From Leptobrachium leishanense (taxonomy: Eukaryota > Chordata > Amphibia > Anura > Megophryidae), in contig CM019063.1 in assembly GCA_009667805.1 (NCBI GenBank), forward strand, positions 84,595,877 to 84,659,876: 64,000 nt of DNA. The letters are read 5' to 3'. The translations under genes were made by a program, and so were the position numbers. This document shows positions 55,986-64,000 of this stretch, piece after piece. Under the pieces are notes generated by a model. It saw only the letters and a program-made list of their open reading frames with translations. It was not told the origin of the DNA and made no database searches. The stretch's first letter is position 1, and each line of letters begins with the position of its first letter.

Positions 55986-56039
55986 TAAATAAGTAAGGAG
56001 ACTTTTATTTTATTGGTAGTATAGTATCAATATCTTGTA

Positions 56040-57480
56040 CTGTGTTTTTTTTATAATTTAAGATTTTATTTTATAAATAAGTCAGCGTACAGTCAAACAT
56101 ATAAAGTAAGGGCCACGCAGGGCCACCCAAAACTGTCAGCATATGCACAGTGCAAGAAAAATAATAAACATCCCTAAATAGGGGGTCTCAGCAAAGAGTG
56201 TCAAACAATAGGGGGAAAAACACAGGCGTCTCAGAAAAACACAGTAACAACACATCTCAGCATGGGGGGGGGGTGAAATGTGGGAGGGGACCACAAACGT
56301 CCGCAGAGACATGCAGAGAAAATAAAATCAGCTTTTACTCAGCACATAGAAGAATAATAAAATAAAAAGAAACGTCCTCCAAGAATAAGGGACTTTGCAG
56401 AAAATCAAGAGAAGAATATCCTCATATAATGTTGCAGTGGAGTGCAGATAAAAGAAAACGGGGGAGGGATAGAGAAATCTCAGATTTCAGGGAGTACTCG
56501 GAAAATATAGTAATACTCTACGTTAGAGGTGGGGTAAACGGGAGAAGGGGGAGAACAGCTAGGGGGCATCGTTGCCCACTCCACGGGAGACAGGGGGGGG
56601 GTCAGACCCGCACGAGGGGGTCTCATCAGAATTGAAAAAAGTCATCAGAAGGTAAATCGGAGAGGAAACTCAGTGGATCAGGAAACAGCAGGTGATGAAC
56701 GGGTTGGCAAGACAGCCCCTTCAGCCTGTGTCCAGCGAGAACGTGTGGCAGGGATCTTCTCCAGGCCCATGGGGAGCTCGCGCGGTAGACATGGCGCCAC
56801 ATTTAAGGCCTGTTATCACAGCCTCAGCCAACCTAACGTCGCGGTACTCCTTCCACAGCTCCGACAGGCCTCTGGATCTCTCGGGAGCCCCTGCATCGGC
56901 TTCCCAACAGGAAATCCCCATTCACCACGTGGTGTTGCTCCGCGCAGAAGCCCAGGGCGGCTTCAACCGTACAATCGGTGAAGAGGGGCCATCAACTCCC
57001 TCCAAACCACAATCTCGGCCTCCCGGTCCTGTCAGCGCTCCACCCGGTGCCGCACGGACCAGAACTCCGGGCGTATCCCATGGACCGTAAACTCTTCGGG
57101 GCACCAGCTCCGCCTCCAACTAGGAGACCAGCAGCGTCCGGGGCTCTGAGTCATCTCTCACCCTCCTCAGGCCTCCGGACTCCGACAAGTCTGCGCAGTC
57201 TCCCAGCGGCACAATCGTGTCACCTCTCCCATCGCTCTCTTCGCGGCTCCCCGCAGCCTCCGCGACATGATCCTCAGAGGGGTGTCCAGCCGATGCAGCC
57301 CGTCCACCGCCAGGCCTGGGTCCACCACCCTCCGGTAGCGTTGCGAGGTATGCGTCATCCGTCGCCACATGCCCCTGGTGAGAGGACCAGTCAGATCTTC
57401 CCCTTCCAGGAGCTGCAAACAGGCCTCCAGGCCTTCCAAGAAGGTGTCCATGCCTCCCACGGGGGGTGGGGATCTATCCC
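56040..57480 (-). mobile_element. probable L1-like or other retroposon fragment, minus strand
   Basis: On the minus strand it ends with GCTGACTTATTTATAAAATA, AAATC and a short A-run, and this tail resembles that of the ORF1-only retroposon (GGCCCTG, GCTGAC, AATAAA in the same order). The upstream part is GC-rich with weak open frames on both strands and no clear ORF2. No TSD was defined. Confidence 0.45.
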
Positions 57481-57845
57481 GCCATAAACTGGGGATTTAG
57501 GGAAAAGCTAATTAAATATTTTAAATAATATATTATTGATGTAGAAACTAAAGAAAGCACTGGAACAAGTGAAAAGTGACTGACATTACGGAATCAGCAA
57601 TGGAACCGAAAAATACGATGACCGAAATGAAACCGAAATCACGAATGGAACGAAAATAACTTGCGATTTTACAAATTTCACGTCCATACGAAATAACGAA
57701 ATTATTTTGTTTCGTATCGGAAATGATTTTGGATGCTGAGTATTTCGGTGCCGATCCGATTCGGAATATCGGACGAATCCGAAGCACCGAATCGGCCCGA
57801 TTCGTGAAAAAAACGAATCGGTCCGAATCAAAACGCACATCCCTT

Positions 57846-58257
57846 ATGCTCTTACAATGCATCACTTTCTATAGACAGGACTACTGTAAAAGCATGAGAT
57901 CGTGTACTGAATATCCTTGAGGATTTTACTATGCTGCGTATGCCTTTTTCTTTTTTTTTATTTCCATAGGGATCGTTGTATGCTGACCAAACAGGCATAT
58001 ACTGTATAAGTAGATTTTATGTGTGCGCAGGCGCCTATTGTTTCATGTCATCTGAAAACCATTTCCCTGTCCGCCCTACCAGCAGCAAATAAACCAGCAG
58101 AAATTCACTCCTCCTGACATAAATCAGTAAGATAATGATCAGAGAAACTTGAAGGCTGCTGAATAAAAGGGACAAGCTCTTAGGAGGCAGAAAACAAGTA
58201 AATTGTTTTAGTGCTAAAATGCATATTTTTCCAGATTGGTTTTATAAAGGTCTACAT
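57846..58257. other. intergenic, nothing recognised
   Basis: Single-copy-looking sequence between two hAT elements. Confidence 0.4.
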
Positions 58258-58393
58258 CAGTGATGGCGAACCTTGGTACCCCAGATCTTTCTGAACTGCA
58301 TGTCCCATGATGCTCTGCCTGCCTTATGTGTAACTAAGCATCATTGGAGATGTAGTTCTGAAACAACTGGGGAAACAAGGTTCCCCGCCACTG
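58258..58393. mobile_element. 136-bp hAT MITE
   Basis: Ends CAGTGATGGCGAACCTTGG and CAAGGTTCCCCGCCACTG are near-inverse. The flanks GTCTACAT (58250-58257) and GCCTAGAT (58394-58401) match at 6 of 8 positions, an aged TSD. Interior has GCATGTCCCATGATGCTCTG facing CATCATTGGAGATGTAGTTC. Confidence 0.85.
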
Positions 58394-60163
58394 GCCTAGA
58401 TTATAAATCACTTGAGTGTCCCTTTAATGCTTATATAAGCTTCAGAATTATAACTGGCAACATACAGGATACAATGGACTTTCCTTTCTGCAATATTAAA
58501 TATAAAATGAACAATAAATATCTGCTGTTTACTTAGAATTTCTAATAAAAGTGTTTTAATAAAGTACATTAGCTCTTGACTGCATCAGGCCGTCACTTAT
58601 CCTCAGGGTTTGGAAAATATTCAAAACTGTGGCACTTTTTTTCTGTTCTCAGTTACTGGAGAAATTTAGTTTTATAATGATAAGTTAGTAATTGTGTTTG
58701 ACGGCTTCATTCTTATATATTGGGAGTAGAAGTTAAAGATTTTGTTACACTGCAGTCATCTTTACTGAATGTATTGAGTAAAATCAGTAAGAAAACTGCT
58801 TACTTTTTTTACCCTATTTTTAAATATTTAAATATACCTTGTTATTTAGCCGTATATCGGCTTGCATTCCAACTAAACCATTAGATTTACCACTATGGGT
58901 AATTAGCTACCATTAATGAGTTATAAAGGAAAGAACAAAACCATACGGCGCATCCAGTCGGTTAATAAGTGAACATGCAAAAGTTCATAATAAAGTGCAA
59001 CATTGCTTGAAGAAAATTCAAAATACCATCATTTTTAAAGTGCACGTGCATAAAGTGAATTTCCAATAGCAAAGTCCAATGTGCGGAATAAAAAGAGGGG
59101 AGATACTCAAGTTATAGTTAATCCAATACTCAAGAAAAACAGAGAGAGGAATATGTTGGTCTTCTCTAAAGTGCTGGTGTCGAATTCATTTGTTCATCAG
59201 TGTTCATTTAGGGGAGCCCAAGGGTCCTGGCTCAAGGAAAGAAAGCCTATGGCCAAATACAGGGTGGCACTTCCCTTCTTTCGTCCGTAATAGGTACTAA
59301 ATAAAGCAGAAAGAATCGGGAGACGACACTCCCATAGCGTAAAACTGTATTTAAAAAATAATAATAGAGATAGGGAGAAGGGACCACACTCACCAATTCT
59401 GGAGCCTCACGGTATTAGGCTCAATGAATATAGCCTTGGGCACTCTTAAGGGTGAAGGCCCAGACCCCCTTTATCTCAGCAGCAGACAATCCAGGTATGT
59501 CGAAATTGAAGAGTCGGAGAAGGTAGCAAGTGGGTGGTTATAAAACCAATCGTAATTGTGCTTCTTCCGGCCGCGTTGGCAAGATGTCCGCTTCCTGCTT
59601 CCGGTCGTGCGGCTTCCGGTCAGGTGATTTTACCCAGTATTGCTTAGCGGTTAATACACGCTCTTGTCAAAAGGGTTGCAACGGGTTGCCGATCGCGGTT
59701 GCGGGGGGCTCTGCTCATGCTGCTTGTCAAAACATTAATGAGTTATACCTATCAGACTAGTAGATGATAGGGGCCTGATCACAACTAAGACGCTAGATTT
59801 AACGTCTGAGCGATATAAAATAATGACTGCCATTAAAACCAAGGTTTTAACGCATCTGATTCCAACCATGTTGTTAAAGGAGACGTTAAGCTCTTAGCAT
59901 CTCGCAGCTTGTGTTCCCTTAGTGTACTTGGCATCTCCTATATGTAACATGGGACGCGTAAGTCCTTAAAAAATGCAATAAGAGTGACCTATTCCTAGGT
60001 TGTGACTAAGCTTAACTTCTTGGTGCAAACTAGGGAAATTTAGCAACTCTCAAAAGTTGGTATTAACCTCATAACGACAGTTTAAAGTTGATGTTAACTC
60101 CTAAATTAGGGGAACCTGTGAAAAATATGTCTGGATCTAAGAAAAAAGCCCCATAGCAGCACT
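58394..60163. other. intergenic, nothing certain
   Basis: Contains a GC-richer patch at 59550-59720 (CTTCCGG words) but no recognisable gene or repeat end. Confidence 0.35.
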
Positions 60164-61014
60164 TTAACCCTTTCACTGCAGACGACGTGTGGTTTGACAT
60201 CCTCATGTGTCACCGCTGTGTGCGGAGGATGTCCCCCACATGTCGTAGGATCTCTAGGACCTCTTTCCCTATACTCACATCTCTCCGTCCGGGGTCCCAC
60301 AGTGGCCTGACTTCCTTGAAGTCAAACCCGGCTTTTTAAACCCCAACCGGTGCTATAACGTCAACGCTCCTGCGCATGATTACTTCAGTTTCAGGCGCCC
60401 CTCAGCAAGAAGACAGATAAGAAGACGAGAGGCATTGTTGAAAAGATCACAGTCTGACCTTTCCAGCGATGCCCCTCTTAACCCCTTACGTGCCAGTACC
60501 GGATCGCAGCCTTCTTTCGGTGGCGGCTGACATCTTGGATGTCGGTCCCTCCTCCTGGGTCTCTCCTCACTCACAGAAAGGAAATCCCTGGGCCTCCCGT
60601 CGTCGCGCAAAAAGGGAATCCCCCCATAGCTAGGCATTCCCTATGTTAGAGATACGAGGTTCTTTCGGACTCCTGTATCTCCCAATCAGTGCATAGCAGA
60701 GGGTCATGTTTGGTATCATTGGAAAGGCCAGAGCATGACCAGATTATATGCAAAAATAAACTAAAAATAAAATATATAAATAAAAATTTATAAAAATAAA
60801 ACTCTTTTTTTTTAAAAATAATTCAGCACTATTGTTCACTTTTCAAATATAATGTGAACAATGATGCTGCACTAACTCACCTTCTCATTTCCCGCAATGA
60901 AAAAAGTTTTCTTTAACACTTTTAGTTAAAATTCTGTACTTTCTCAGAAAAATACAGTAACAGGTTCCCATTTCTATTTTTTTTTACCAAGAATACCCCA
61001 TAGAGGGCCCTATT
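60164..61014. mobile_element. piggyBac-type terminal sequences
   Basis: TTAACCCTTTCACTGCAGAC at 60164 and TTAACCCCTTACGTGCCAG at 60479 are both left-end-like piggyBac termini in the same orientation. GGTATCATTGGAAAGGCC at about 60709 is also in the MITE at 54260 and near 63892. The second could be the left end of the element carrying the transposase at 62151-63098; its right end was not found in the window. Confidence 0.5.
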
Positions 61015-61494
61015 ACAACCTTCATGCAAACGTCTGCGCCGGCGCAAAAACGCATTAACGCGAGGGGTAAAACCCTTTGCGCTGAACGTGGTATTACAAT
61101 GTCAGCGCAACAAACGCGCGCACTCGTCTAAAGCAGGTGAACCCTTTTTTTGGGGGAGGGGTTTCCTGCTGGTGCTGATTCTGCAGAAGTGGAATCAGTT
61201 AGCACCAGCTCCTAGCTGTGGTTAAGTTTTGAGTTAATCGCAGCGGTACAGTAATTAGTGTTAGGACTTTGTAATCCTAGCGCTAATTACTCTTTGCGCT
61301 CCCAATGTTAAGCATAGGTAGCGCAAAGTACAGTAAGCTCGCAGAAGTGAGCATAATCTCCGATGCACTAGTGGGTTTTTAACCTGTTAGCATTTGGATT
61401 GTAATATGGGCGGCCAACACTAGGGCCACTTAACCTAACATTAACGCTCACATAGCTGAGCGCTAACGTTAGTGTTAAGAATGTAATATTGCCC
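61015..61494. mobile_element. GC-rich palindromic MITE, copy 2
   Basis: Starts GGGCCCTATTACAACCTTCA with GCGCAAAAACGCATTAACGC and AACCCTTTGCGCTGAACGTG, as in the copy at 3332; ends AAGAATGTAATATTGCCC. The middle differs and no clear TSD is seen. Confidence 0.75.
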
Positions 61495-61908
61495 TCTGTA
61501 GTGAGTCTAGGCGCTCATGCTCTGTCTGGAATCCCTGCATCACTGCGAAATGATTCCTGATTCACACCCATGTCCTGTAACTTGCCCCATGAGCTGCTGC
61601 AGAACCTCTTCGGAGTTGCTGGGCTCTGGGTCATCTGCTGCTGGCTGCTGAGGTGGTGGTAGTGGTGGCTGTTGCTGTTTTATGCTTTTTTGGTTTAGTC
61701 AGTTCTCTTCATGTCCTGCCACTCTGTTCCCAGTTAAAGTATCTTGTTTATTTTCATTCAGTTCCGGTTCTGTCCACTTGGTGTCTCCTATCCCATGTCT
61801 AGTGCCCTTGTACTGTATATCAGCCCCGTTCCTGCCTTGTCCAATTACCAGTTGTTATACCTTATCCAGTGTTCCCCCTTTGGTTTATTCCTGCTGTTGT
61901 GACTCCTT
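61495..61908. other. LTR-like or unknown repeat sequence
   Basis: T/C-rich text with CCTGCCTTGTCCAATTACCA and TTCCTGCTGTTGTGACTCC, split by a MITE and resuming at 62092 with CCAATTAATAAACC. It resembles the U3/R style of frog LTRs, but this is weak. Confidence 0.3.
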
Positions 61909-62088
61909 CAGGGTTATTCAGTGAGTGTGAAAAGCAGGAGAATGACTGGAGAATGAAAAATTCTAGGTCAAAATAGCCAAACGAGAAAAATTCTCCCTTT
62001 CATCTCACTTTCCAAATCGACTATTTTGACCTAGGATTTTTCATTCTCCAGTCGTTCTCCTGCTTTTCACGCTCTCTGAATAGCCCTG
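61909..62088. mobile_element. 180-bp palindromic MITE, copy 3 (3-bp TSD CTT)
   Basis: Ends CAGGGTTATTCAGTGAG and CTCTCTGAATAGCCCTG, with AGCAGGAGAATGACTGGAGA and its inverse. CTT flanks at 61906-61908 and 62089-62091. Same family as 387-568 and 26898-27079. Confidence 0.92.
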
Positions 62089-62150
62089 CTTTTGTTTCCA
62101 ATTAATAAACCTTCTGTTTACCCCACATTTGCTGCCTCCGCTCCACTCTG

Positions 62151-63098
62151 TCACTGCATCCCGAGCTTGGCCTTGCCACCCCGTGACAGCTTCTTATTGC
62201 CAAACATTGGCGGCATGTCGCTCCGGTTAGCCCTAACGGTTCCATAGGAATCTGTTTTGTTTTGCAGACGACACTCATAAATTTCAGGAGACGTATAAAA
62301 GTTGTTGGTCGTTATGTAATAGCTTTGATTATGCAATGGCTCAATGAGTGAAAGAACGGAAGATTTTGCCATTCCATAGTTGCTGTATTTTGGATTGAAT
62401 GTTGTCCCTGTTCCAGTGTATATAACTGAATTCCAAATGTAGCCAGTAGATGATTCGTATAGCATGTAGGATTTTACGCCAAATCGTGCTCTCTTTGATG
62501 AAATGTATTGCACCCAGCTGAGCTTTCTCTTGTAGGCCATTAGACCTTCGTCTATGCTGACATTTCTTTCTGGCACATAGCTCCGTTGGAAATTCTTTAG
62601 AATCATTTGAGATACTTCCCAAATTTTCTTTGGTTTTGGTGAAGGATGAGTAGACTAGTTTCATCAAAGTCTTCATTGTTTTCGAAGTGCAGAAATTTCA
62701 TTATCAGGGAAAATCTGTAATCTGACATGAGTGGCAATTAATTTATACGTTGTACAACACCACTTCTGCTGGGGTTTCCCCAGCAGTCCCTGAAGTATTA
62801 TCAGGCCCAGAAATTTCCAAATGTCATCTGTGACCACTGGTTCCCACTTTCTGCTTCATGGAAACTTCCGATGACGAGTAACCAATTGTTGCTCTTGATA
62901 CCGGTTTGCCCCCATAACTATTAATTCAATAACCTTATCGGTCAGAAATAATTGTAGGTATGCCAAGGGGTTGTTGTGTTCAACGTCTACTTTCATACCA
63001 GATGCTCCAGTAAATGGGAATCTTGGTGGCACTGCCTGATCCGTACCACAGTCAATAGAGCACCAAGTTCGCACATCACTGACCGAGGATTGGGACAC
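62151..63098 (-). pseudogene. piggyBac-type transposase, decayed
   Basis: Minus-strand frames: KVDVEHNNPLAYLQLFLTD (63000-62940, N-terminal dimerisation side), RFSLIMKFLHF near 62700, then NVSIDEGLMAYKRKLSWVQY, KRARFGVKSYMLYESSTGYI, YGMAKSSVLSLIEPL, YYITTNNFYTSPEIYE and GTVRANRSDMPP. The first catalytic Asp (SIDEG) is present, but the Asp expected in the TDNFY box is Asn (TNNFY). Frameshifts lie between 62600 and 62860, and the C-terminal Cys-rich finger is missing. Confidence 0.9.
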
Positions 63099-64000
63099 GG
63101 TAAATCAACGTTTAACCCCTCCGTTTCCTTCACACTCCTGTTTTAACCCTATAGTATCCCTCTAATACAAGTGGGGGGGTACCATATTCTTGACCCTGGC
63201 ACCAAACCCATGGGTGTTGAGTGGGTGGGTCATGTGCTCAATGGGACAGTGGACATATGCTCAACCAATCTGAGTTGCCTGTTATGCCTGGTATTTTACT
63301 TTTTACGAACAGAAGTTTTTTTGCACTCTGGTAGATTTTTGTTATTTTTAACCCGTTCTCTGTGAATGATGTGTGGAAGGTGTGGTAAGATTTTGCACTA
63401 TTTGTGGATGATGTCTCCCACACATCATTCAGTATGCTCACCTTTTTGTTCCTGTCACTATGATCTCAAGATTCTGTTTTCCCCATTACCCATAATACAG
63501 CTACAATTATTTCTAAAGCGCTAACAAATTGACAGAGGGCGGAGGTGTCAGTTAAACCCTTTTTGTTCCAGCATAATAGAGAGGATTTACAGGTGGAGGT
63601 CATTTGAATCACCCGACATGGTCATGTGAATTATCGTTAGAAGGATCACTTTGCATGACCATTTAAAGTGTAAAAATATACTTTTATTTTTAGATGTAAC
63701 TCGTAGCATTGTCAGCTTTTCACTTGTAAAGCAAACAATGCCACTGTAATAACTAATTTTCTCACAACAGGAGCAAGTAAGCAGGAAATGGCACAGTGCA
63801 GAATTATAAAGGAAGCACCGCACCACTGAAAATTAATCTGCAGATGAGGGGGTTCCATTGGACCCCTGGATCTCCCCTTCTGTTCAAGTAAGGTATCATT
63901 GGAAAGGTCCTGGTAATTATAATGAATAATAGAATTTTTACGGGTCTGTTCAAATGCTACCAAAATTACAACACAGACTGCATGAAAAATTTAAAACATT
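63099..64000. other. piggyBac-related or intergenic tail of window
   Basis: TTAACCCC at 63113 and TTTTAACCCT near 63140 resemble piggyBac ends; AAGGTATCATTGGAAAGG at about 63891 repeats the motif of 54260 and 60709. No gene recognised up to the window end. Confidence 0.35.

Larger units (their letters stand above)
51410..57845. mobile_element. 6.4-kb hAT-type element built on a large palindrome
   Basis: Ends TAGGGATGTGCACCG and, inverted, AAGGGATGTGCG, with 8-bp TSD ATGCTCTT at 51402-51409 and 57846-57853. Subterminal parts are dense in TTCGG/CGAAT words. The interior is a palindrome of tandem units (52150-53640 and 53640-55985). Later insertions are a piggyBac-type MITE with a CR1 (53707-55593) and an L1-like segment (about 56040-57480). 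No own transposase is visible; mobilisation by a hAT1/hAT2-type enzyme is inferred. Confidence 0.85.

Noticed and set aside
56978..57487. 169-codon proline-rich frame
   Set aside because: GC-rich sequence opens frames on both strands; no domain, and the poly(A)-like end suggests a minus-strand retroposon.
1..64000. tRNA, rRNA and CRISPR-like arrays
   Set aside because: No clover-leaf with intact A and B boxes, no rRNA segment, and the regular repeats are minisatellites or transposon arrays in a eukaryotic context.

Overview
This is vertebrate nuclear DNA. The best guess is an amphibian, probably a frog: it has long introns with consensus splice sites and a dense mix of hAT, Tc1/mariner, piggyBac, CR1, L2 and L1 copies typical of anuran genomes. 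The amphibian assignment is inferred from repeat content, not proven. No bacterial, organellar or viral genes are seen.

Region 1 (1-12.4 kb) holds the only host gene. The last five coding exons of a Ras guanine-nucleotide exchange factor of the RASGRF family lie on the + strand (1490-1687, 2792-2871, 5123-5240, 10385-10453, 10943-11035). They splice in frame to the last 185 residues, including most of the catalytic CDC25/RasGEF domain. RASGRF2 fits better than RASGRF1. The gene continues upstream of the window. Its introns carry hAT and 3-bp-TSD MITEs, a GC-rich palindromic element, an L2 LINE and an inverted SINE-like pair. A likely poly(A) signal lies near 12365.

Region 2 (12.5-37.3 kb) is intergenic and repeat-built. 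A nearly complete autonomous hAT transposon (12754-20191, perfect 8-bp TSD) sits inside an L2 and itself carries a retroposed segment. It is followed by a deleted Tc1 element, a CR1 LINE split by a minisatellite-bearing non-autonomous hAT (23457-25436), more Tc1 and CR1 fragments, and the 3' part of an LTR-type retroelement split by another L2.

Region 3 (37.3-51.4 kb) begins with an L1-like retroposon that has ORF1 but no ORF2, flanked by a 17-bp TSD. Next comes a four-level nest: a hAT terminal-repeat pair (40587-49784) encloses a Tc1, which encloses a second autonomous-type hAT (42477-49215), which encloses two further hAT-type elements. Target-site duplications are readable at every level. 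A retroelement with inverted and tandem internal copies follows at 50492-51315.

Region 4 (51.4-64 kb) contains a 6.4-kb hAT-type element built around a large palindrome and itself invaded by a piggyBac-type MITE (which holds a CR1) and an L1-like segment. Further on are a hAT MITE, piggyBac-related termini, another copy of each of two MITE families, and a decayed piggyBac transposase. Apart from the rasgrf exons, every coding-like stretch is transposon-derived or a by-product of tandem repeats.
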